Of a DNA stretch of 10,705 nucleotides, positions 1 through 8,300 are shown piece by piece. The stretch is from Perkinsus olseni (lineage: Eukaryota; Perkinsozoa; Perkinsida; Perkinsidae). The notes below the pieces were generated by a model, which did no database searches, was not told the origin of the DNA, and worked only from the letters and a program-made list of their open reading frames with translations. Both the position numbers and the translations under genes were made by a program. Position 1 is the first letter of the stretch; every line of letters starts with the position of its first letter. Location: the NCBI GenBank assembly GCA_013115135.1, contig JABANP010000956.1:1-10705 (forward strand). The letters run 5' to 3'.

Positions 1-758
1 GTATCACCGGTGGCCATCTTGACCTCGAGAAGTACCTCATGACTTCCAAAAAGCATGTGAGTCTGACAGAGAGTAATTTCTGCTGAAGGTAACATAGTGA
101 CAGCGATAGGGTCAAAACGTAGTCCTTCAAGTAGAGGGCAGGATCCATGGTGGTCTCCCAAGTGGATCTGTAGTTCTCCGGGCTTTTGACCGGATTGGTT
201 GAGACAGTTGGATAGATAGACATAAGATAGTCGAGGGCCCAAGGCCGTCTGCTTCCGCCCTCGCAGCAAATGAGGCTGAGGGAAGTAGTTGATGCTCCTG
301 TTGTCGGCGTTTCCCTTGTACCGCTGGTTGTCGGGGCACTTGAGATGGGAAACAGCATTGATGGCCTTGGTAGTGTCGAGCGACTTCTCACCCCTCAAAG
401 TTAGAGGTTAAGTCGCACCAGTAGGCGACGTTGGTGATGTCGTTGTCAGGAAGGATGCTTGTTGGGCTTGCATTGAAGAGGTTTGGGGCACTCCTTGAGG
501 TGGGGAAGAACAGGAATAGCAGAGGGGTAACCTGCTGTGGGTGTACCGTGGTAGTTGGCCTTCGTGAATGGCTTGCAGCTTGAGAGCTACCTCTCGGCGT
601 CAACGTAGGTGAAGAAGGTACGTCCTCAGATAGACCTTCTTGCTAAGGGGTTGGCCTTCCATAGCAGTCTCCAACTCAGCGGCAGATAACCACAGTAGTA
701 GAGGGGCTTCAGTGATGCTGAGGACTTCAAGGAGTTCAGCCAGCGGTTCTCCACCATG
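1..758 (-). pseudogene. Unrecognised decayed coding frame, runs off left edge
   Basis: Reading the minus strand, one frame stays open from 758 down to 1 apart from two in-frame stops, TGA at 602-600 and TAA at 410-408. The open stretches are 52, 63 and at least 135 codons, and an upstream TAA lies at 761-759. The last stretch (407 to 1) is the longest and most protein-like, with peptides such as KAINAVSHLKCPDNQRYK and LQIHLGDHHGSCPLLEGL. The middle stretch holds a Ser/Thr/Pro/Gln-rich linker (SSPPQGVPQTSS). I do not recognise a family, and no Met start fits. It could be the tail of a host gene, a second retroelement fragment, or exons separated by small introns I cannot define. It lies just downstream of the dead LINE in the same orientation, but the two cannot be linked from sequence alone. 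Confidence 0.4.
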
Positions 759-849
759 TTAGTAGTAACACCCGCACTGGTTGACTCAACAACACCTGGG
801 ATGGACATAGGATTGGAGTATAATGGGAATTAAAGCTTCTTCTTCTATC

Positions 850-2843
850 CATTTCAGCCGATGGGCTGCAAACCGTTTCTATGCGCGAGCCTGGTGGCCG
901 CGATGGTCCCGAGCTCCAAGTCTGCTGGCAAGCTGCCGGCCGCGACGCAGAGTGCCGCGTTGGAGCTATTCCGTGGACTCCACGAGCTGAAGCTCCGAGC
1001 TTGAGGGCTATCCTCGCCACCATAGCTGAAACCTGCAGCAAGGCAGATTTTGCTGTGGCTGACTCCAGCCCTTCCTTCCATGCTGAGACAGCGCTGACTG
1101 AGGGCCGGAACGATCGCCACCTTTGTAGGTTTTGATCACTTTCTTTCCGGTGATCCCAGCACGTGCCCAGTGCCCGCTGCCTCAGCCTGCCTAACTTGGC
1201 TTTGGCTTCGGCACATCTAACCTTGATATGGTGTTGGAACGATAGGCGGTGATCGATCCAAACACCAAGTACCCGGACAACCTTTGACAATGTCAATAGG
1301 TACTCCATCAAGGGACAAGATATTGTCCCCTGATGGTCCTAGGCAGGAGCGCTTGGCTCTTGGCCGGCTCGTAGGACACTCCCGCGTTGGCAGCCCAAGC
1401 CAGCAGCAGAGCCTCTGCTGACGCCACTCCTTCACCAGCGACGGGCTAGTACCAGCGGACACCACTACCGTCGTGTCGTCCGCATAGAGGGTCAGGCTCA
1501 CGCCCTTCTCCTCCATACCCGCGAACGCGTCGACTAGTGGTAGGGTGCTTAGCAGAAATAGGAAGGGGCCCAAGGCACTCGCCTTGCGGCACCCCTCTTT
1601 CCAAAACCCACCGTGGCCTCGTCGCTACTGTATTATGTAGCAGCCACACTCTGTCCTTTTGAGATAGCTCTCGACGATGTCGATTAAGTATCGAGGCACG
1701 TCGTATCGAGCCAAAGTAGCCAGAATGTGGCTGTGTTTAACCGAGGGAAACGCATTTTGCACATCCAGCTGGATGAGTGCAACTGGCGCGCGTTTGTTTC
1801 TTCCCGCCAGCCCTGAACGCGTCAATGATGCGCAGGGCGGCAGTGTCAACCGATTTGCCTTTGCAGAAGCCGTGGACCACCGGAGACTTCCAGACGGTCA
1901 CGGATCTGCGGGCACGAGGCAAGCCGCTCGAGGATTACTCGCTCGAACAGCTTGCTACCAGAAGTGACCAAACAAATGGGGCGCCAGCCATTGGGGCGAG
2001 CTGGGTCCCGGCCACTTTTGTGTATAAAGACCCCCTTGAGTGTTTCCACCTTTGGGGAATATACCAGCTTCGAGGGCTGCACTAAGCTGGGCGCACCAGC
2101 TGTCCTTCAGCACCTCGAGCGTATCGAGAACGACGTCATTACTAACGTCGTCCTCGCCCGGGCTGCGCCTCGCCTGAGTCCGCTGGCTGCCTCTGAGTTC
2201 AGAGGCGGTAACCGCCGGCACCGGCTCGGTACGCTGCCCAAAACCGTAAGGCCTCAACCTCAGTGTCCCTGTCGGGGTCCTGAGGGAAAAAGCCGATGTA
2301 GGAGGAAGTCCGCCTGATTCACCCCATGCGCGCATATAGCGGCTGGGGAATCCGAGGACAACCTCGTTTAACGCAGCGGGAGTAGTTCTGCAGATCAGTG
2401 AAGAATCTGCGAGCAGCTACCCCCTTGGCCCCTCTAACGGCTACACCTTGAACTTGCGTTCGGCAGCATCACGGACACCCCTGATAGTGCACCGTGGAGG
2501 ATGCATCGGGGCCGTTCAACCTTTTGTGTCGGAAGAACGCCCGCTGGGCCCTTCGTAGCTTCGCCTTCAGCCTAGTCAGCTCACCCGTCCACCAGGTGGT
2601 GTCAGACGGGGCGGGGGCTTCAGGCGTGTACCGTTTTACCAAGGCGCTCAAGGATTCCGTGATACCCAGAGAGAGAAGTATCAGGAGGTATCCTAGAGGC
2701 GCCATCAATAACCTTGGCTATGTCTACAAGACGGTGAGCTAGTCTCGGGCGGGGGCCGCTTCCTGCTCACCGAACTCCACGTAGAGTAGCCTGTGGTCTG
2801 ACCCGCAGAGGTCATCCACAACCTCCCATCGACGGGGAACCTC
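850..2843 (-). pseudogene. Dead non-LTR retrotransposon (LINE), endonuclease end plus reverse transcriptase
   Basis: The minus strand carries the pieces of an EEP-type LINE ORF2 in the correct order but in different frames. The C-terminal endonuclease motif GSDHRLLYVEF has its SDH at 2801-2793. A linker follows (TTWWTGELTRLKAKLRRAQR). RT pieces come next: GWRPICLVTSGSKLFERVI (about 2010-1950), LIQLDVQNAFPSVKHSHIL (about 1775-1715), VLERGVPQGECLGP (about 1605-1565) and the catalytic YADD at 1486-1475. A thumb-like piece, VLGVWIDHRLSFQHHI, lies near 1265-1220, and NAALCVAAGSLPADLEL near 960-910. At least six frame changes and several stops separate these blocks, so it cannot make a working enzyme. 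The endonuclease N-terminus is missing: homology stops where the 15-bp array begins at 2846. Motif style resembles the R1/Jockey/I group, but the clade cannot be fixed by eye. Confidence 0.85.
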
Positions 2844-2845
2844 CA

Positions 2846-3090
2846 TTCATACATTGCTGTTTCATACATTGCAGGTTTCGTCCACGATTGTTTCGTCCAT
2901 GGTAGGGTTCATCCTGCTTGTTTCGTCCACGTTACTTCCGTACATCCTCATTCATACACACCTCTTTCGTCCACGGGTCTTGAGTACATGATTCTTTCAT
3001 CCACGCCGTTTCGTCCAATCATGCTCTAACTCCGCTTCTTTCTTCCAGGGCTTTTCGTACAAGCCTTCCGTACACGTGAGTTTCATCCAC
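2846..3090 (+). repeat. Left array of ~15-bp degenerate repeats
   Basis: A 9-bp core of the form TTC(G/A)T(C/A)CA(C/T) recurs with variable 5-7 bp spacers. Copies start at 2846, 2861, 2877, 2892, 2908, 2922, 2936, 2951, 2966, 2981, 2996, 3010, about 3026, 3041, 3054, 3067 and 3082. The spacing is 13-16 bp and mostly 15. The best units read TTCGTCCAC; weaker ones include TTCATACAT, TTCATCCTG and TTCTTCCAG. The array begins where LINE homology ends and stops 6 bp before the 42-bp palindrome. The same core in reverse orientation forms the array at the right edge. Such arrays could be binding sites for a transposase or another DNA-binding protein, which is inference. Confidence 0.75.
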
Positions 3091-3095
3091 GCTAC

Positions 3096-3137
3096 TTTTA
3101 GACATATGTGACGCCGCGGCGTCACATATGTCTAAAA
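3096..3137. repeat. Perfect 42-bp palindrome
   Basis: Two 21-bp arms meet with no spacer at the CCGCGG core (3114-3119). They read outward through GACGCC, CATATG and AGAC to runs of four T and four A. The next base pair out (C3095 and A3138) does not match. It sits at the inner edge of the left 15-bp array. It could extrude as a cruciform, or be the end-to-end remnant of a small inverted-repeat transposon. Confidence 0.9.
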
Positions 3138-3184
3138 ATAACGCGCTCGGCTAGCTGCGCCGCCGGGTCCCTCATGCCATCTAC

Positions 3185-3256
3185 CCTCACCCCGATTCGA
3201 ACCTGGAACCATCGTCATGCAAGCCGGGAGCTCTACCAATTCCGCTATTACCATCA
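3185..3256 (-). other. Degenerate tRNA-like module (Ala-UGC-like)
   Basis: The minus strand reads like a tRNA body. There is a D-arm/A-box TAGCGGAATTGGTAGAGC (3247-3230), an anticodon-loop-like CTTGCAT around 3223-3217 (UGC, alanine), and a B-box GGTTCGAATCG (3203-3193). The T-stem pairs at only about three of five positions, and the anticodon and acceptor stems do not close. It is therefore not a working tRNA but a tRNA-derived or Pol III promoter-like relic, as in the head of a SINE. A second tRNA-like module in X points the opposite way. Confidence 0.45.
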
Positions 3257-3290
3257 CCTACTACGACCTAAGAATCTCACCCCCGCCTCT

Positions 3291-3307
3291 ACTGGTGAGT
3301 CACCAGT
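3291..3307. repeat. Small perfect hairpin
   Basis: ACTGGTGA, a single G, then TCACCAGT: 8-bp arms with a one-base centre. It lies between the minus-strand tRNA-like module and segment X. No function is evident. The rest of 3257-3326 shows nothing I can assign. Confidence 0.6.
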
Positions 3308-3326
3308 GGTGACGATCTAGCACTCC

Positions 3327-3602
3327 CCCACATCAGGTTGTCTCTGTGGTGATCCCAGTGCCTAGAGGCTCCAAACATGAATGGAGCCAAGTTGAATAGG
3401 TTGGGTATCGCATGGGCGGTACTTTGTCGGAATTCAGGAGGAGTCTTAGAGGTGAGTAGGTTAGCAGCTCTAGCTGGTATTCCCGAGGTCGTGGGTTCGC
3501 TCCCTTCGATAAACATTTGCGTGTCGTCAGTTTCATATGTACGAACCACTATTGGACGAATGAATTTTTTTCGAAAAGATCGTGGCCGAATAGATCGCAA
3601 CG
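3327..3602 (+). repeat. Segment X, left copy (276 bp, repeated at 10247-10522)
   Basis: This segment matches 10247-10522 at 275 of 276 positions; the one difference is T3347 against G10267. It contains a 7-bp stem (GGCTCCA at 3367-3373 with TGGAGCC at 3382-3388) and a tRNA-like module near 3462-3504. It ends with the first units of the reverse-oriented 15-bp array (ATGTACGAA at 3537, TTGGACGAA at 3552, TTTTTCGAA at 3567, GTGGCCGAA at 3582). Short open frames in both directions appear identically in the two copies but resemble no protein, so I do not call genes here. The copy is followed by 21 bp (3603-3623) not found at the right copy, then the 5' LTR. Confidence 0.9.
3462..3504 (+). other. 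Plus-strand tRNA-like (A-box/B-box) module inside X
   Basis: TAGC...TCTAGCTGG (3462-3477) resembles a D-arm or A-box, and GGTTCGCTCCC (3494-3504) closely resembles a Pol III B-box and T-loop. No full cloverleaf forms. It points the opposite way from the tRNA-like module at 3185-3256. Its duplicate is at 10382-10424. A tRNA-derived SINE head is the simplest reading, with moderate doubt. Confidence 0.35.
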
Positions 3603-3623
3603 TTCGTGGGTACGTTGGAGTAT
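3603..3623. other. 21-bp junction segment between X and 5' LTR
   Basis: These bases occur only at the left junction. The stretch carries CGTGGGTACG at 3605-3614, close to the CGTTGGGTACG that starts the LTR at 3624, so the junction looks like a near-direct repeat. It may be the continuing 15-bp array of another repeat copy, or filler made when the ends were joined. Confidence 0.4.
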
Positions 3624-3814
3624 CGTTGGGTACGACGATGCGAGTATATGACCGTTGCTACTATTGTTTGCGTATCCTTATTATTGCATTATCGCTCGCC
3701 AAGATACTCGCATGTATATTTGAAACCGCCGGTCCCGTAGGCCGAGACGGTCGTTCTAATTAAGCTCCATTCATCCAGTCAGGGGAGGTTGCGTTGTCAA
3801 CTACGGATCTAACA
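3624..3814 (+). repeat. 5' LTR (191 bp)
   Basis: It matches 10056-10246 at every base except the first, which is C here and T in the 3' LTR. The complete terminus in the 3' copy is TGTT...AACA, the usual TG...CA ends with a 4-bp inverted repeat. Likely transcription signals cannot be placed with confidence; the AT-rich stretch TATATG at 3644-3649 and TATATTTG near 3715-3722 are possible TATA-like sites. The LTR is short. Confidence 0.93.
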
Positions 3815-5300
3815 TGGTGACAGCTGACGAAATCGAGAACGCGCCCAATAGGGAGACTCTGACCAAGCTACGAGGAACTCTGCGGTCGTCACGGACACGG
3901 AAGATGAAGGACCTCTTAGCGCTGCGGAACCGTACCCGCAACTTCGACGTCAACGCCGACGATTTTTGATGAGAAGGAGCTGGCCAGACTGTATGCTGAC
4001 GAGGAAGAGTTCGAGGGTGTTATCGAAGGCCTCACTCGACTGATCGACCGAGCTTCGGCCCGGATATCGAGTTTCATGAACGAGAGCTTCGACCCTACTT
4101 CGACTGAGAACCCGTCGCCGACACCTATGGACTCGGCTTTTGCTACCGAGGTCGCCTGATACTGACTCACTGTCCACGTTGGTATCAGCCCTCACCTCGG
4201 CTCTGCAGAAGGAGCCTGACTTGCGGACCCGCATCTCCGATGTCAATGGTCTCTCGGTGGCGAGTAAAGCCCTCAAGGACCCTTACCTGTTACCTGCCCA
4301 CTTCAAGCGTGTCGAGCAGTTGTTCCTAGCATCTGGTTTCGCTACCTTGTCTGATAACAAGTTTCTGCCAGAACCAGACCTCGAGGTTTACCTCGTGGAG
4401 AAGCTGCTGGAGACCTTGGTCGACCATGACCGGGTAGCCGCTGAAGCTAACAGCGTAGTCGACGAGGTTGGTGGTGATTGGCACAGGGTAAAGGCGGTCT
4501 TGTTGGATAAGTTTTCTCGTCCCGACGAGGTCCGCAGGGAGCTGCGTCGTAGGGTCGGTAAGCTCACATTCAAGGGCCCAGGTTCTATTGATGCTTTTCT
4601 GTCAGATGTCCGTCAGTTACGCATCTTGGCAAGTAGTATCTCGCCTGCTGATACGCCAACCACGAAGGCGTCGGACAATGTCCACTTTATCAACGCCATC
4701 CTACGATGCCTGCCGTCTGACATCTACTCTTCGTTGGTTCAGCAGGTTACTCAAACGGCGAGGATTCTCCGGCCCGGTACGGCGTCGAAGGAATGGCAAC
4801 TGCGTTTACCATTTGATGGTAAAGCCGACGATGTGACAGTCCTGTCCATCCTCAGTGATATCTGCCAGTCCTTCACGGCTGTTTCCGACTCCAGAAAGGC
4901 GAGCCGACCTCAGGACCGTGAGCAGCCTTCCAAGGATATCCGCGACAGGGTGCTCTTCACTGGTGATGCGGCGTCCACTAGCAAGCACAAGAAAGAGTAC
5001 CGCGAGGTGATGACGTGGGCCCGCAGTCAGCCTTACGTCCTGTTCGTGACCGGTCCTGGTGTCGGTAAGCTCGAGAGCGCGCCTGCTAACTCTCCCGGTT
5101 TAGGGGCGGCCAATGAGGTCAAGTTCCTGGTGTCACGGCGAGGCCAGAAGTATGCCTTGCTGGCCTTCGATTCCAGAACTTCCGGCGAGGCGGCGGCAAC
5201 AGAGGGGTTCACAGACAGGAAGCTCTATACCAGGGTGAAGCAGTTCGACTGCGATTACAAGCCCAATTCAAAAAACTCCCACGGTCGTGCGAGCCAGTAG
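3814..5300 (+). CDS. gag: Gag (capsid) polyprotein, with two apparent +1 frame breaks
   Basis: Gag builds the virus-like particle. Reading starts at ATG 3814, made by the last LTR base plus the primer site. That frame runs 51 codons to TGA 3967-3969. Protein-like coding continues in the +1 frame (DEKELARLYADEEEFEG) from 3968 to TGA 4157-4159, then in the next +1 frame from about 4158 to TAG 5298-5300. The total would be about 494 residues. The first ~115 residues are charged and helical, like the N-terminal coiled region of BEL/Pao gags. The segment near 4498-4620 (LLDKFSRPDEVRRELRRRV) looks like a Ty3-type capsid core. I see no CCHC zinc knuckle. The last frame alone is open from before 4140 but has no ATG near its start. 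The breaks may be indels in the T runs at 3963-3967 and 4138-4141. Confidence 0.75.
3815..3832 (+). promoter_or_regulatory. Probable primer binding site
   Basis: TGGTGACAGC follows directly after the CA end of the 5' LTR, where a tRNA primer should pair; TGG is complementary to the tRNA CCA end. It differs from the common initiator-Met site TGGTATCAGAGC, and I cannot name the tRNA. The TG also forms the ATG at 3814-3816, so the site overlaps the gag start. Confidence 0.6.
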
Positions 5301-5331
5301 GCAGCTCGCACAATGGCCGGAGTGAGCCTAC
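5270..5331 (+). promoter_or_regulatory. -1 ribosomal frameshift signal (slippery site and pseudoknot) joining gag to pol
   Basis: In the gag frame the codons TCA AAA AAC (5268-5276) contain the heptamer A AAA AAC at 5270-5276, a classic -1 slippery site. A slip there enters the pol frame at CTC 5276, which is open through to 10045. After a 10-nt spacer, GTGCGAGC (5287-5294) pairs with GCTCGCAC (5304-5311) as a perfect 8-bp stem. Its 9-nt loop holds GTAGGC (5297-5302), which can pair with GCCTAC (5326-5331). That gives an H-type pseudoknot with a 2-nt first loop and a 14-nt last loop. The gag stop TAG (5298-5300) lies within the second pseudoknot stem. Confidence 0.88.
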
Positions 5332-8300
5332 ACTATCAACTTCCCCACCTACGAGCTCTCTGTCTGGTCCTTTTGGTGGTCAGCCTGCGGCATGCAACGC
5401 TGCAGCTTCTGCTGAGATCGATGCTCTGTCGACTGGTTCCAAGCAGCCGTTGTCGGATGGCCTAGCCCAGGATGGCAGCAACGCTTTGGTCGACCATGAC
5501 ACGATCGACTCTATCCGCCTGAGAAGTGAACCCCACGGTGCTCAGCAACAGCGCCATCTGTCGGAGGTCGCTCTTCAGCTTCGTCTCCGCCAGTCCAAGG
5601 AGACTCTTCGAGTTCATGGAATTGTCGACACTGGAGCCAGTGCATCGTACTTAGTCAGCCCAGACCCGTTGGCTCGATTGCCCTTCTCCGTGTCGTGTGC
5701 AGGTAATCCTACGAGGGTCCAACTGGCGGACGGCCGCTGTATCGATGTCAACAGCACTATTCGTCTGTCCGTCTCCGCCTTGGACATCAACCAGCGAGAG
5801 TGGTTTGGCGACACCGATCACGTCTTCCGGTTCCTGCCTCTCTGCCAATCCCGTCGGGCGACATCCAGCAACGATGCCACCCATAAGCCGTACTGCTTGA
5901 TCGGGCGAGACCTTATCGACCATTGGCGAATCGTCTGCCATGGAGTCTCCGGGGCTTGGATTGACGGTCGGTTAGTCTTCGGCTCTGATCTACTTCCGGA
6001 TGCCCAAGCCGGCGAGACTATCCAAGTCATCTCTGACGAACCATTGGACAATCAGTTGTTCTACGGTGGCGATGCGACGACTGCGAGAGTTGACTCCTCG
6101 CAGTTCACTCTCCTTCCTCCTTCTTCGGTCCTCACCAAGCCGGTGGTCATTCGACTCCCACCGCGGACCGAGACCAGTCTGTTTGAGATCTGGAACTCTA
6201 TCGCCGCTAAGGGATGGTTGGACTCTTCCTCGGGTGGCTCGTATCGCACTCGGATCCGGCGTCTGCTTCCGTCTGAGCGTTTGGACGTTCCCGGTCAGGT
6301 TTACGTCGCCGAATTGTACCTCCCTGCTCTCTCAGTGCCGAGAGTAGCCGTTGGAGATTACGCCCTTGCGATGTACCGCCGTTTGAGCAGTGCACTTCAG
6401 CAGTCCTACGCTGAACTCGTAGGCGACTTTGTCAACAAGGGGTTCTGGGCCGAAGCACCGCCCAGTAACGGAGGTCAGTCGCCTTCGGTGCCAGCGGCCA
6501 ATGTGTTCTTGGTGACCAACAAGTCGTCGTCTCAGCCACCTTCCAAGAGTCGCCTCGTCTGCGATCTCCGGCCGATAAACTCGGCCTTGCCTATTGCGGC
6601 CGTCCATGGTGGTCCGGGTCTAGCCGATGTATTGTGCTCGATCAGGATGACGGCCCCTATGGCCCTTGCTACAGCTGACATTAAGTCGGCGTTTTACTCC
6701 ATCAGGTTATCGCCTGAGTCGGGGACCCCTGCCATCTCCATAAAGACTGCCGTCGGCAACTACATCACCGCGAGGGTTAGCTTCGGTGTATCTGCCGGCC
6801 CGTTGGCGCTGCGTGGAACCTTGGGAGTGGGCGTCTCTGGCTATCGATGCAGCGACGTGGCCACGGATACCTGGCTCCACGACTATTTTGATGACCTGGT
6901 CGTCGCCGGGTTACCTGTCGCTGTCGCTTACAACCTCTGCCAGCTGCTCCGTTTCCTATTCCTTGGTGGCTTCTTATCTCAGGAAAAGAAGTTGGCGGTA
7001 GCCACGGTACCGAGGTCTGTTGAGGAGATGCAGGCGGTGTTCGCCGAGTGTGGTATGGACGTCAGCATTGGCTCTGCTGTCTCTATTTTCAATACCGACT
7101 TCGTCTACAGTTCCCGCGTAGGGCGTCCCATCCTGACCACTGACTGCCGGCGAGCTCTGCGTGTGGGTCGTGCCCTGCTATTCTTTCAGAAGGAGTCCCC
7201 CCTCACCCAGAGGTTATCGAAGAAGGCTTTCTTCGGGATATCGGGGCTGCTCTCCTTCGACTGTGCCAAGTTACATGCCCGCGCTCGACTACTGGCTGAT
7301 ACGTTGCGGTCACTGGTGGGCAGTTGCTTTGCGGCGGTGGACTGGGACTGCGTGTGCGACCTAGCAAGTATGAGCGACGACTACAAACTCGCCTACCTCG
7401 AGCTTGTTCGTTGGGGTCGAGAGATCTGCGAGGCGGAGTCCGTACCCTGCTCGCATGCTGTCATGGTCCGTACCAATGAGTCCCAGCCCATCAAGTTGGA
7501 GGTCTGTAGTGACGCTTCCCTGTTCGGTGGGGGTTTCGCGATCTACTCGGACGGCCAGCTTATCTACGAAGATGCGGTAAGATTCAGTCGAAGCCAGACT
7601 CTCCACTCGAGCAACCGCCGTGAGTTACGTCTCTGCCTCTTAGCTCTCCGCAAGGTTGCTGAGATCGTTGAGTACTCCACCAAGTCAGCCTGCAAGAAGC
7701 GAGGGGTGGTGCCCTTGGAGGTGTGCTTCCGCTGTGACAACCGTCCCAGTTTAGCATGGATACAGTCTGGCTCTCTGAAACTGCAGTCTTCTAAGGTTCT
7801 CGAGAGAAGAGCCCTGGTGCGCCTGGTGGATGCTATCGGTTCCGAGTTGGACGTGATCCGCGAGCACAGCTCTCTCTCCCTTGACTTTATCCCCGGTGCC
7901 TCTAACACCCACGCCGACTCCCTTAGCCGTCTTCTGGATAGGCCAGTTGAGGACGCCGGTGGTCGGTGCCTTGGCGAGGTATTGATCCCTCGCAAGGGGG
8001 GCGGGGTGTTGGACACTCACGAAGTCCTCGAGGACCAGTGCTGTGCTATCTTCGAAGCTTCTAAGTCGACCGATAGTTGGTTCTCTCCCGAGGACATCTT
8101 CACCGGCGGCAGCACTGATGATGTAGACCACGACTTCTTGAGATTGGCAGCTGACTCCTGCTGTTTGCTGCGAGATGAATCTCTCGAAGACGAGATAGGT
8201 ACCGCCCGTCAGGCCTTCTCGAGCGCTATTGTCGACGGCACCTGCGGGTCGGCTTCGCTTCTGATGACGACGTTGACCACTGTGGACACTATCTACTCGG

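Noticed and set aside
380..420. A third +1 shift at TGA near 390
   Set aside because: The downstream frame joins the upstream one directly, with an in-frame TAA at 410-408, so no shift is needed.
1677..2317. Plus-strand frames of 96-121 codons
   Set aside because: They are antisense shadows of the minus-strand LINE reverse transcriptase.
2846..3090. CRISPR array
   Set aside because: Units are degenerate and only ~15 bp, spacers are 5-7 bp, and the context is eukaryotic transposons.
3185..3256. Functional tRNA-Ala gene
   Set aside because: Acceptor and anticodon stems do not close and the T-stem has two mismatches.
3327..3602. Segment X as a 276-bp target-site duplication
   Set aside because: Integrases duplicate only a few bases, and 21 extra bases separate the left copy from the LTR.
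3377..3763. 128-codon plus-strand frame, and the ~100-codon frames on both strands of X
   Set aside because: They run through tRNA-like and array sequence into the LTR, resemble no protein, and their similarity between copies only reflects DNA duplication.
5020..5090. P-loop-like TGPGVGK in gag
   Set aside because: The spacing and the Ser/Thr after Lys do not fit the Walker A pattern, and no Walker B or other NTPase motif follows.
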